From the NCBI GenBank assembly GCA_003339415.1, contig PDHQ01000001.1, positions 186,001 to 250,000 on the forward strand: DNA of 64,000 bases. The letters run 5' to 3'. How positions within the stretch are numbered: position 1 is the stretch's first letter; each line of letters opens with the position of its first letter. Under the pieces are notes generated by a model. The model did no database searches and was not told the origin of the DNA. It saw only the letters and a program-made list of their open reading frames with translations. A program made the position numbers and the translations under genes. This document shows positions 49,523-60,599 of this stretch, piece after piece. Source of the stretch: Ophiocordyceps camponoti-saundersi (nom. inval.). Its lineage: Eukaryota; Ascomycota; Sordariomycetes; Hypocreales; Ophiocordycipitaceae.

Positions 49523-50826
49523 GTTGCATTCTGAGGGGGGGGAGGGACAAGGGGAGAGCAGCCAACGATATATTAAGGCCTGGACCTTTCTATCAGGGCA
49601 GAAGAATACTTTGATATGTTGGTTCAGCATTCGTGCCCCCTTGCGCCCTCATTCTTCATGTGTATGTATGTATAGTAATGACCCTTGATCCCGAGTCAAT
49701 TGCTTCTCTCTTTCTCTCTCCCTTGTACGAGTTATCGTCAAGATTGTCTTCATATCTTTAATCACATCTCATTGGATCGATCGACCTCGTGTTTTCCCTC
49801 CCCCCCCCCGGTTATATCAGCCACCACGATGTTTGTTATTACTACTGTTGGTCTGCTGTTTGTAGGTTACAATCTGACGGGGATAAAACAAAAACACCAT
49901 GATGATGATGGTGATGATGATGATGATGATGATGGCTCACGAGGCTTCCCGTTGGAACCTCAACTTTCTTCTCAACATGCCCATTCTTCGCTTCAACCGG
50001 CCAACGTTCCCCGAAATTGTCAGTCGTCAGCCCTGCATCGCGGGTGAATCATGCAGGGCGGACTATTCGAGGAAGCGGCTGACTACGAATGCAACCCCCC
50101 CCCCCTTTTTCCCCCTTCTCCCCCCTCCTTTCCTGCATCACCGGCACATAGCAAAGCAAATAAGCTTGTTTTCCTCACCTTCCCGGCTTAGAGATGATCA
50201 GCAGGGACCTCCTTGTTTATTTCCTTCCCCCCCCCCTTTTTCGGCAGAAAGAAACCAGGTGGCGTTGCCCAAGACGACGACGGGAACCATCAGATGACAG
50301 GCCTTGAACAGGTTTTACAACGATGATTACCACCGATTCTGTCGCACCTTACAGCCTATCTGCAGGGGGAAGGGAGAGACATGGGGAGAGAGAGAGAGGA
50401 AAAAGACCTAGCGTCATGTCGAGCCCTACATAGCCCTTGTAGGTACTGCTTTGGCTTGGTGTGTGTAAGTCGTTTTTAAACGCTGCTCCATGCTAAGAGA
50501 GTCACACGAGACGGGAAGCCAATAGACATGGCACACGGCATTTGCGGCGCCGCGCAGCCACGCCGACATGGCGCCGGCCGAGGCGTGAGACTGCCGTACA
50601 GCGATGAAGAGACGGAGAGAAAGAGAGAGGGAGAAGAAAAGAAAACAAGGGGCATGTAAATATATAGAAGCCTTCCGTCTGCCTCTCCTTCGTCTTCCCT
50701 CCTCCTCTACTGTCTGCCTCTCCTCCTCTCCTCTCCTCTCTCTCTCTCTCTCTCTCTCCCCCCCGTCCAACCCCCCGCCTCCTTGCCGATCACTCCATCA
50801 AGGCCCGATACAGCTCGTACGTCATC
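49523..50826. other. Intergenic region between chitinase and GH2 genes
   Basis: It contains a (GAT)n run at 49900-49933, C-runs (49800-49810, 50094-50105, 50227-50237) and a CT-rich leader (50690-50765) just before the GH2 ATG. Short ORFs are repeat translations. Confidence 0.5.
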
Positions 50827-51672
50827 ATGGAGCGCTTAGGTCGATACCTGATACCGCTGCTCCTGGTCCTAAGCCAACCAACACAATCATCACCATCCCC
50901 TTCACAAGCGCTACTTAAACGCGCCCCGGAGCCATACCACGTGCAGAAACCACCACTGGACACGCCATGGACGAGCAAAGTAGGCACGGATCCCTGGCCG
51001 GAACACCCCCGTCCTCAACTCCGACGAGATTCCTGGCTCAGCCTAAACGGCATCTGGACCTATCGCGATGCCGGCTCGAGCTCGCCGGCTGAAGGCCTTC
51101 CGGACGGCGGCGCGTTGGATCGCGAGGTGTTGATCCCTTCTTGTATCGAGAGTGCGCTTTCCGGTCTTCAGCAGCTTAATACCAGTCGGATGTGGTTCGC
51201 TACCTCGTTTCGGGTGCCTTCTTCTTGGAATTCGACTCAGAGGGTGTTGCTCAACTTTGAGGCTGTCGATTACGAGACTACCGTCTTCGTCGACGGGGAC
51301 CAGGTTGGGCATAACGTCGGAGGCTATTCTCGATTCGTTGTCGACTTGACGGGACGTGTTAAGCCTGGTCAAGACCATAAACTGTGAGGAACCCACCCGT
51401 TCTGCTCCTCCCGTTTCCCTTCCTTCAGCGGTATATCCGAGAGAGAGACAGAGTGATATACATACTGACTCTCTTCAAACTTCCAGCCTGGTCTACGTCT
51501 TCGATCCTACCGATACCCAAGTGATACCCGTCGGAAAGCAGACCAAGAACCCTCGTCACATCTGGTACAGACCATGCTCCGGCATATGGCAGACCGTCTG
51601 GCTCGAGGGCGTCGCCTCCGATCACGTCACCCAGCTGGACGTGTCAGCGGATATGCACGGAACCGGTGCGTC

Positions 51673-51714
<42 letters not shown>

Positions 51715-53372
51715 CCCCCCCCCGCCCCCCCCCCGCCCCCCCCCCCCCCCCCCGCCCCCCCCCNNNNNNNNNNGGGGTGCGGTGGCCCCCCCCCCCCCCC
51801 CCCCCCCCCCCCAGCAGTAGTCGGGTAAAAGGCCAGCAGAGGCTTCTCTAACACAGCGCGTCTTCCCAGTCTCCGTAACGGCTCACAGCTCGGGCCAAGC
51901 CAACGCCCCCGTCACCGTCTCCGTCATCGACAGCGACGGCACCGTCGTCGGCGAGGCTTCGGGCACAGCCGACAAGCAGTTCGAAGTAAAAGTCAACTCG
52001 CCCAACCTCTGGTCCCCTTCATCTCCCTACCTCTACAACGTGACCGTCTCCATGGGCAGGGATCTGGTCCACAGCTATACCGGCTTCCGCACCATTTCCA
52101 CCGGCATCGTCCAGGACGTTCAGAGGCCGCTTCTCAACGGCGAGTTCAACTTTATGTTTGGCACGCTGGATCAGGGCTTTTGGCCTGATGGTATCTACAC
52201 GCCGCCTAATCGGGAGGCTATGATCTACGACTTGAAGATGCTCAAGGGTCTGGGCTTCAACATGTTGCGGAAACACGTGAGACTCCCTGTTCTTCTTCTC
52301 AACGACGTTGATTCCGGTCCATTGTGCTTATACATGAACCTGCCTGGCTTAGATCAAGGTCGAGCCGGATCTGTTCTACCGGGCTTGCGACGAGATCGGC
52401 CTCATGGTCATCCAGGACATGCCGAGTCTGCCGGACGATCAAAGCCGTCTGCCCAACGACGCGCAGCAACAAGAGTTTCAGCGTCAGCTCGAGATTCTCA
52501 TCAACGAGCACAAGAGCTACCCGTCCATCGTCACCTGGGTAAGAGACATGGCTCTGACTGTATAAGTCACATGTGCTGACTCGTCCCGTCTTCTTCTTCA
52601 ACGTAGCTCATCTACAACGAGGGCTGGGGCCAGCGAAGACAGGCGCCTTATCCCGAAGAGAAGCTCACTGCCGTCGTCAGGGCCATTGATTCGACGAGAC
52701 TCATCGACGCGGCTTCAGGCTGGGTTGATCACGGCTTCGGCGACTTTTCCGTAAGTCTTTTTTTCTTTCCCTCCCCCCCTTCAACCTCAGATATCACCCA
52801 GAGTATTTGAGTTGGAGAAGATGGAAACCTTTCCGCCCCCCACTAACACTCATAACTACTAGGATAACCATCATTACGCCAACCCTCAATGCGGCTCGCC
52901 ATTCTACTCGCTGGCTTCTCCTCCCTACGACGCCAAACGCATCGGCTTCCAAGGCGAATTCGGCGGCATCGGCCACACTCCCACCATCGACCAGTAAGTC
53001 TCAGCCTTCAACCTCGTACATCGAGAAAGCCCCCCCCCCCCCCTTTTTTGACCAAACCATTTTAACCCTTCCCGTGTCAAACTCAGCCTCTGGAACGTCA
53101 AGCAGGCCATCGACGCCATCAACGAGACGTACGAGATTAACAGTGACCTCGAGGCCTACAACTACCGCGCCGGCGTCCTCTTCAGGGAACTGCGGGAGCA
53201 GGTCGAGCGCTATGCCTGCAGCGGCGGCATCTGGACTCAGACCACCGACGTCGAGGGCGAGGTCAACGGTCTTTATACGTATGATCGTCGTCTGCTGCGG
53301 CCGGACGTCCGTCAATGGCAGGATGACATCCGGAGACTTCACGAGGCTGCCACCAAGCGGGGGGGACGATGA
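50827..53372 (+). CDS. Secreted GH2 glycoside hydrolase (beta-galactosidase/glucuronidase type)
   Basis: Join 50827-51383, 51487-51665, 51870-52276, 52353-52538, 52607-52750, 52863-52993, 53087-53372 gives 629 aa. The signal peptide (MERLGRYLIPLLLVLS) is followed by the sugar-binding jelly roll (RDSWLSLNGIWTYR, DYETTVFVDG), the immunoglobulin-like domain and the TIM barrel. The acid/base glutamate lies in YNEGWGQ (E448) and the likely nucleophile in GFQGEFGG (E523). It would remove beta-linked sugars from plant, fungal or host glycans; the exact sugar cannot be read. The second intron (51666-51869) holds a long C-tract and a 10-N gap, so its true length is unknown; the exons on both sides join in frame. 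Confidence 0.88.
51677..51812. repeat. Poly-C tract with assembly gap inside GH2 intron
   Basis: The tract is almost pure C with a few G, then N at 51764-51773, then a short G-rich piece and more C. It is the only gap in the window, and the tract length should not be trusted. Confidence 0.9.
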
Positions 53373-53674
53373 ACTGGCACCGCGGTTTTTTTTTTCTTCT
53401 CTCTCTATTGCACAAGGGCATTCACTTTTCTGTGTTTCCTTCTGACGATACATATGGTATAGCCTCGTCTCAATCGAGACAGATATACTCACCTTCCCCC
53501 CTCTCCCTTACAAGCATCAACCCGAGCAAGGACCTCTTTTCCCCCTCTGTCCCTTCGCCATGGGATCCTAATCATTGTCCTGTTGGTACTGCATAAATAG
53601 TCATCAGTCTATATCAGTGATACAAAGAGAATCAACAACAGAGAAAAAAGAAGAATGGAGACCATCGTGAACGT
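53373..53674. other. Short 3' intergenic gap between convergent genes
   Basis: About 300 bp between the GH2 stop and the cysteine-rich gene stop. It holds a T-run (53386-53394) and no ORF with features. Confidence 0.4.
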
Positions 53675-54370
53675 CTACTCGTAGCACCACAACCGCTTAT
53701 ACCCGGAAAGGCAACCCCAGCCATATCTATCGCAACAATCGCCCGAATTCGGATCAAACCACGAGCTGTTGTAGCTGCAGACTTCCTCCTTCGTCGCCAA
53801 CTCAGTCGTGATGACGAGCTGTCGTCTTTTGTCATTGTACGTGTTCCACATGCCTTCTTGGTACTCGTTGCCTCCACAACTCGGCCACGAGCCGTACCAT
53901 TGACAGGTCCGCCCCCCGTGCGTACAGGTATCGGATGTCTGTTCCGGCTTGTCGAGTACTTTCTTAAGTTCCTGCCTCTTCTTCTGAACCGGGTCTTTGG
54001 GGATGCACCAGAGTTCCTGATAACGAGTCAAGCCACATGACTGCCCGTAGACTTTACAACAGTCTTGGCCGGGGTTGACGCCGTCTGAATCCTCGTTGCA
54101 GAGCGTGTGGAGCGAGAGGAACTTGGTTGTGGCAACCCGTTGGGTGAAGGGATTCGATTCAATGGCTATGGGTACTAGTGGTCGACATTCCCCGTCTGAG
54201 AATCTGCTCTGCCATATGCAGTGCTGGTCTTCCAGGGTACAGATTCGCGGCCGTAGGATACGGGCGAGACCCATGATGAAGGCGGGTTGGGAGTGAATCC
54301 GGGGAACCATTACGATGACGATGACGAAGCTGGTGAAGAATGAAGCTCGAACGAATGTCTGCGTTGCCAT
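53675..54370 (-). CDS. Small secreted cysteine-rich protein, effector candidate
   Basis: Single-exon ORF of 231 aa. The N-terminus (MATQTFVRASFFTSFVIVIV...) has a hydrophobic core and polar flank like a signal peptide. The rest holds 16 cysteines, enough for eight disulfides. Two segments repeat the layout C-x(11-13)-CC-x5-C-x(7-8)-LWC: one near the middle (DCCKVYGQSC...ELWC) and one at the C-terminus (DCCDRYGWGC...RLWC). This duplication supports a real, secreted, disulfide-folded protein. No family name is recognised. It lies immediately downstream of the secreted GH2 enzyme, on the opposite strand. An effector role, an inhibitor, or a surface protein are all possible. Confidence 0.7.
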   Translation of the reverse strand: MATQTFVRASFFTSFVIVIVMVPRIHSQPAFIMGLARILRPRICTLEDQHCIWQSRFSDGECRPLVPIAIESNPFTQRVATTKFLSLHTLCNEDSDGVNPGQDCCKVYGQSCGLTRYQELWCIPKDPVQKKRQELKKVLDKPEQTSDTCTHGGRTCQWYGSWPSCGGNEYQEGMWNTYNDKRRQLVITTELATKEEVCSYNSSWFDPNSGDCCDRYGWGCLSGYKRLWCYE

Positions 54371-57300
54371 AACAGGGCATGGACGTCTGTAAATACATAC
54401 ACAAACAGGGGGACAAGAGGAGACAAGGACTCGGTCCGCTATAAGAGTACACGTTGTAAAACCCGACGTTACAGGCCGATGGTGAATCTATTCCCTCGCC
54501 ACCACCAAGGTCCGTCCGTCTGCAGACCTGCATGAAGCGTGAGTTTGCTGACCGCATGGTTGGTTAACCGAAGCCAGCAACATGCAAAGAGGGAGCTTGA
54601 TCAAACCCAAGTGAAAAGAACATAAGCCCGCATAGGAGTCAAGTCAAGAAGAGCTTCGTTTTCGTCCCCATGGCAAATAGCAGCAGACGCCTGTGTTCAG
54701 AGACGTCATCCCTATCGCGGAAAGTTACAGCTCCCTTGTGATTTCATTCCACAGCTGAGATCACTATATCGGGCGAAGGTGCAACTTGATACCACTATTG
54801 GAAATGCCATGACGAAAATAGATGTTGGACGTTGCAAGCAGGCCAAGTAGGTAAAGAGTCGTGGGCCAAAGAGGTGATGAATGGCACCCAATAACGTGAA
54901 ACGAGATTATTCTTTTACGTCCAAATCCTTCTTATCCCGCTCTTAAGGCCGGAGGACCTTGATCTTCTTGTCCTACGCCATGGAAAGAGGTGAGCAAAGT
55001 GAACCAACCCCAGCTTTCTCTTGATGTCCTTTTCCAATCTCAGCTGCACCTCAGCCGTCAGCGTTGGAAAAAAACAAGAAGAGGATGAAGCAGAACAAAC
55101 AGCTTGCGGGCCTTCAGAAATAACCGTCGAGAGTACATGCATATCTCCTCCTCTCAAGGGGCAGCTAGGATGGGGGAACTATGCAGGTCGTTGATGTGTC
55201 TATTACGTTCGAAGAAACTCACCGCAATAAGCGACGGGCCAACTCTATTCTATCTATGCTTACATGTGGTTAAAAACTCTCCGAGGCGTTGAGGTCTGCG
55301 GGAAAATTGTTATCTAGGTTATAGCCTTTCGGGCCGTTGTAGCATCAGCCACGAGGGTTGGTTCAACCACTGTTTGTGCGTCTGTGTATGTAGAAAGAGG
55401 CCAAGATGGAGAAAGGAGGGATAACCAGGTATTCAAGGGGGGAGCAACCGTTGTAGCAAACCTATATACATGCCTTTATATAGGCCAGATTCCCTTGCAT
55501 CACAAGTCAGTCTGACACCTTACGTCGTCTCTTCAGATTTCCCTACTGTCTGCTTGAGCCTTCGTCTGTAGCAATGGTGGACAGACCATCTACGCTACCA
55601 CGATGCCATGGCTTATAGGAAACTACACCGCCTATCAAATCAGTTGTGAAGTTGTGGAGAGCTTGTGGCGACTGTTATGTAAATCTTATACTCTCCGCGG
55701 TCCGCTATAGGAGAGGAGGGAGACGATGAAGATACTCTAGTATGCGAAGCCAAGATTGACAAGACGGCTCAGACGAGTCTATAGAGCGAGTGACCACCAT
55801 GATGGAAAGGCCGCAAAGAAGTGCCGTCGCGTCGAAAGCGACGCCATAGTTGTTTACATACATGTACGGATGCCTACGTGCGTTGAAACGGTCGGAGCTG
55901 AAAAGCACACGTCTTGAGCTGCTGAATCGCAAGACGGGGATAGTCGAGCTCGGTGCTAATTAACTGTAGTTTTTCCTTGGCAGATTACAACCGGATACTA
56001 TGCCATGTGTACAGATGCCTATGTATGTAAGTCCGCTATAGTAGGTGAAGGGTCGGGACGCAAGACTGATGTGTTTGATGAGCCGTGATAGTAAAGACGA
56101 TGGACGATATATCAAGGTTAAACTATCCAACTTGGCCTTTTCCGTCTCTCACCATTTCGCTGGCTCTTTTCTGGTAAACTCTGGAGCCGGTCTACATATG
56201 TTCCTCACATACGGAGGACAGAGGCAAGTCTACTGGGTTCCCGTTGCTTCTCTACCCTTACCCTACTCCTTCTCCCCAGGGTTACGGCTTTCCGTTTGAC
56301 CAACTACATACACACCCCCCCCCCCTTTCACAACAGCTGTAATCAATCAGTGAAACTGAATGCTAATTTCCGTCATCCTTCTTTTTCATTCATGTCATCA
56401 TTCGGCTGCATGCTTGTGCCTTCACAGTTGCCGGCTCGCATCACAGATGACAATCAACCCTGTCAAGCAACCCCCCCTTCAACCCCCCTTCCTCTTCTCT
56501 CTCCTTCAACCCCCCTTCCTCTTCTCTCTCCTTCATCTTGCCCGTCGTTACTGGCCCTCCCTCTGCAGCCAGCCAGCGCCCCCTACACCCACCCACCCAC
56601 CTGTTGGCCGGCTGCCAGTTGGCAATCTGCCGCTCTCTCTCTCTTCCCCCCACAGCCATCTACCTTCTAATATTTCCGGCACTGCATCCTCTCTTTTCCT
56701 TCCATCAAATTTTCACATCTGCACTTCCATCCAACATCAATCAAAGGAAACCCTCTTCTCAACCATCACATCTCGATGATGCAAATTGCCATCACCTCGT
56801 CTTTGCCATGAATTCTCTAATTCGAAGAGAATCAAGCAGACGATGATTGATGTCCCTTCTTTTCCCTCATCCGGAGATTGGCTCCCAATCTATCCATCCC
56901 CCACTGGCTGGTGATGGATTCAACCCCTTCCAGCGCACACAAACGTGCCATGGCGAGATCATCACTCCGCTGTTTCCATCTCTAAAGGATGGCATACCAT
57001 GTCTTCATCACAGGACAACCCGCCGCCATCGACCTCCGCGCGAGCACTGGCCTCTTACCGAGGATACCGAGCTCGAGGTACGTCTGACGATAATCTGCAA
57101 ATCGATGACAATGACTGACAAAAAAAGCAGCATCTGTCGGTCTGCAGATGTGGTTTGCTACACTGCGGATAGCCGTGCTGAATCCCCCGTCGAGCCGTTT
57201 GCACAGGCTCGCCTAACTGCCCACTTGAGACCCTCCCAACAGCCACCTTAAAATTCGACCTTCAGCTCACCTACCTGCTACCGACTCAGGACCCTGCTTC

Positions 57301-57414
57301 CATCGCCAGGAATTAGTCTCAACATTATATAAACAACAATCACTCTGCCGCTATGCAAGTGATTGGGATCAAGCACCAGAGCTTGCTAGGAGCAGGCCTC
57401 ACTCGGTGCTTGCT
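54371..57414. other. Gene-poor stretch with small ORFs only
   Basis: About 3 kb. Nothing with a recognisable domain was found. It has a C11 run (56315-56325) and tandem copies of AACCCCCCTTCCTCTTCTCT (about 56476-56530). A possible exon starts at the ATG at 56999 (MSSSQDNPPPSTSARAL) with a GTACGT donor at 57077 and an AAGCAG acceptor at 57130, but the joined frame soon stops. This may be gene remnant. Confidence 0.35.
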
Positions 57415-58383
57415 ATGATTGCGCCAAGACGGGCACGAATTGCTATTCCGTAAGTGCCCTTGACAAGCAACTTTGAACTGTGCACCTTGTTGACATTGAC
57501 TTGCAGGTCGTCGAGAAGGGTGTCGAGTCTCCAAGAGTTGCGGCTGTCACGGAGAGGGGAGGTATGTATATTATATATACAACTCTTGTCCTTGATTGAT
57601 TGAAACATGCTGATAGAATTGCAGCATCTCCGTCATCTAACAGGGCGTGTCGTGCCTCGACGAGATGCTACCGTCAGGATTCAATCGACTTACATGATTC
57701 GTCTTCTCTCCTATCCCCGAGTGCTTATCGAACATCCGGAAGACGACCCTGAGGACAATTATCCAGCCTTCACATTGATGGAAGACAATCAATCACATCT
57801 CCCATCGCCAAACAATCCGGAAGAAGAAGAAAGAGCTAACTGGTCTTTCTCAACCCGTTTGATGATAAAGGTCAAACGTCCAATTCTTCATTCACCATCT
57901 TCACATTAGCAGATGGCGGGCCTACGAACCCCCTCAACCTCGTCTGCAAGATATCGCCGACGAAAGGCAGATTCATCAGAAGAGGGCGAAAGAGGCACAT
58001 TTGGAATAAGCAACAAGAAGTTTCACGTCGCTGCTCCACCAGCTCGTCTGCTGCCCCTTGAGAACCGATATGACCACCCTGTTATCCGATCTCTAAACCG
58101 TAACTTCGGGCAGAGACTATCCAATGCCCAGAGAGAGATATCTGGGAGGTACAACCTTCGGTGGGGTGAAGACGAGGAGTTAGACGATCGGTTCGACTAC
58201 GGGGCAAGGTTTTGCATGCGCGGGGTCCCAGGAGAACTAAACACGGCGCAGCCCACAATACTTATCATCGCCCCTTGGAATGACGACTCGCCAACGGTTT
58301 GGCAAAAGGTTGTTCGAGACTTGAAGGTCTTGATCGACGACTTGACTGGTAACCGGAATTACAGAGGTTCTAGGGAGGTTTGA
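57415..58383 (+). CDS. Putative hypothetical protein (multi-exon, uncertain 3' end)
   Basis: Join 57415-57449, 57507-57561, 57625-57870, 57913-58383 keeps one frame and gives about 268 aa. It begins MIAPRRARIAIPSSRR and includes an acidic stretch (EDDPEDNY) and, near the end, PTILIIAPWNDDSPTVWQKVV, which looks like a folded-domain segment. The last proposed intron is only 42 nt and in frame (GTCAAA...TTAGCAG). Without it, a single TAG at 57907-57909 interrupts an otherwise open frame. A donor at 58367 could skip the terminal TGA and extend the protein into 58403-58550, where DILAPQKKRHVF is read. I recognise no family. It could be a real fast-evolving gene or a decaying copy. Confidence 0.35.
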
Positions 58384-59000
58384 TACACGGCATTATCATC
58401 AGATCTTTCAACTTCACCAAAGCCATGCCAAACACGGCCTCGAATCGACATCTTGGCGCCACAGAAGAAAAGGCATGTCTTCGCCGCAGACCCTTGCCAG
58501 GTCTCCTTACAATGCCTATTATCAGCATGGCAGACGTGTGTTACCAACACATGAAGAGATGGTCCAAAAGCCAAAGTTGCTGCGATAAACTGGGCTCAAT
58601 AACCTGAATCAAGACTGCAACGAGCATCTTCAACGCCGCGGGGATGCGATCGAACGCACGAGGAATTCCAGAGGCTATACAAGGGATTTCAAAAAGGCCG
58701 ACAGACAATTGGTCAAGATAAATTCTGGGTGAATGCCCGGAGCCCGCAACACCCAGTATGGTTGGTTGCCTTTTCTCCTCGTTTGGGCGATATTTCCAGA
58801 GGCAGTTGCATCGAGCAAGGATACGATCATCGCCATCTGGAAGCCATAATAAGCGAACATTCTGATGGACACCTGGAATACAAATCATCTATTGCGTATC
58901 CCAATGGGTCATCGATGGATGGTATGGATCGCCGGTATGCGATTTGGCGCATCAATCATCATCACTCAAAGCTTGCTCTTGACGGGCCCTGATCTCTACA
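58384..59000 (+). pseudogene. Broken coding remnant downstream of the hypothetical gene
   Basis: Protein-like pieces appear in different plus-strand frames without clean splice sites between them, for example DILAPQKKRHVFAADPCQ near 58460 and WVNARSPQHPVWLVAF near 58730. They could be exons with undetected introns or frameshifted remains. No domain is recognised. Confidence 0.25.
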
Positions 59001-59149
59001 TACGCCATTGGATGGATTACTGCTCTCTCGATTGAGCTCGCGGCAGCAAGAAGCCGCGCAGAGGAGGAACACGAAGCACCTCCTCAACGATTCTTCTTTG
59101 CCCTTGATTCGAAATGTTGCAAACTCAACTGCCTCAAGGAGTGTCACGA
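58996..59149 (+). pseudogene. Fragment resembling the start of a nucleoside-phosphorylase-type NLR
   Basis: One plus frame reads TYAIGWITALSIELAAARS followed by RAEEEHEAPPQ, closely like the opening of fungal NLR proteins whose N-terminal domain is a purine/uridine phosphorylase fold (pattern Y-x-[VI]-G-W-[IV]-x-A-L-x-x-E-x-A-A-A...EEH). The match then fades and the frame stops at TGA (59147-59149). No downstream nucleotide-binding or phosphorylase core is seen. It looks like a relic of an NLR gene. The assignment rests on recall of the family, not on alignment. Confidence 0.45.
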
Positions 59150-59304
59150 CTGAATGGGCCAGATGACATCCTCCTCCTCATCATCGGCAAAGCATGCAGT
59201 ATCTCGAATTGCGCACCCTATGCCGTCAGCTCTGCAAGATATCCAGTGGCATGGCATTGACATACAAATGATCGCAACAATCCCGTGCACCAGGACCACC
59301 AGGT

Positions 59305-59697
59305 ATGGAGCCTAGGTTCCAACCACCGAATCCAGACATGTGGTGGTGTTTTAAATGCGGTGAGTGGGGTCACATGGGTTATAATTGCCCGTCAACGGCT
59401 CCGTTCGATAGGGAGGCCTTCCAGCAACGCAAGGCTCGTTGGGAGCAACATGCCGAAGAGATGAAAGAACAACGTCGTCAGCAGTTGAGACAAGGTCTAG
59501 GTTCAGCGGCCAAAAGCCTCACTGTTATTGGCCCAGATTCGGATATTTGGACGAATTGCAGCAAGGAGAATCGGAACAGGAAATCCGCCGCCGTTCGGTG
59601 TTGCCTGCTGATGACACTGGAGATAATAACATCATCATCACCACCATCAGCAGCAGCGACCTTCTCGTACGAGAAAGAACAGGAAGAACGACGATAA
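59305..59697 (+). CDS. Zinc-knuckle (CCHC) ORF, possibly frameshifted
   Basis: ORF of 130 codons with one clear CCHC knuckle near residues 15-28: C-x2-C-x4-H-x4-C (WCFKCGEWGHMGYNC). A basic Gln/Arg-rich helix follows. Such knuckles bind single-stranded nucleic acid and occur in retroelement Gag proteins and in cellular RNA-binding proteins. After about residue 75 this frame loses sense, while a second frame (59439-60011) continues protein-like (QEIRRRSVLPADDTGDNN), so a frameshift or an unmarked intron near 59540 is likely. No reverse transcriptase or integrase is visible nearby. Confidence 0.4.
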   Translation: MEPRFQPPNPDMWWCFKCGEWGHMGYNCPSTAPFDREAFQQRKARWEQHAEEMKEQRRQQLRQGLGSAAKSLTVIGPDSDIWTNCSKENRNRKSAAVRCCLLMTLEIITSSSPPSAAATFSYEKEQEERR

Positions 59698-60599
59698 AGA
59701 TATCCGTCGTCACTATGCTGGGCCGACTCCCTCTTGCCGATGGCGTCGTCACGATCACCTTGGGCACGAACGCCGAGGTTCGTGCCAAGTTCTTGCAAGC
59801 CGCGATCTCGGTACGTGCCTTAGGTCCGGCCCCTGGAGACACCTCCCAACATCATGATGATGATCGAATTCGACATCGGTTACGAAGATGTCGACCCATG
59901 CAGCTATCAAGAAGTGAGCTCTTCGTCTCAGTGGAGCCGTCGTCGAATTCTGAGCGCGGCTGGCTCCTTGGCAATTCAGATCAAGTTCATTACTCGTCCA
60001 CTGCGAGATAAAGGAGTGGCAGCGAGTACTTTTGGCACCCTCGCAGAGTCCAAACGTTGTTAGACTCGGCCACCAGACGCAAATCACCAAGCTCTTGCAG
60101 CAACTGCCCCATACTGAGCAGGACTTGAGGCAACATGACATCTCTTTGAGCAAGACCTACGGATCTAGAGCAGACGATGAAGGCGGTGCCTGCGGCGGCA
60201 GACGATGACGACAGCATGAAGACCCCTTTCCGTCTCCCTCGTACGGTGCACTGTCGTGAACATCTGCTGATCGTACGGTAGGACGAGGAAAGGCGTCATC
60301 TTGCCGGTGCTTTGCACGACGTCTCGCTACGTCTCCGAGCTGGGGAGACGGCCGTCGAGTTAGTGGCGAAAGTGATTCGCCGTGCGGGATACTACCGCGC
60401 AACCATCGTCCAAGCCGCCGGGCGGTTCCCCGCCTGGGGGCCGTGCGGGCGTCGGTGCGTCCGGAGAGGGAGTGTTCCCTTTTCGGGCTGCCGGCGCCTG
60501 CGCGGCTTCCAGGGCGGCGCGTGCGGTCCCTGCGTCTGGGATTCGAAAGGAAGCCGGTGCGATCACCATTGTACGGGCCTTGATGACGACGAAGATGTG

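Noticed and set aside
51356..51854. Proline-rich and glycine-rich ORFs over the C-tract and N gap
   Set aside because: Translations of poly-C on either strand through an assembly gap inside a GH2 intron.
51870..51930. Suspected frameshift in the third GH2 exon
   Set aside because: Re-reading the acceptor at 51868-51869 gives exact codon sums across all seven exons, so no frameshift is needed.
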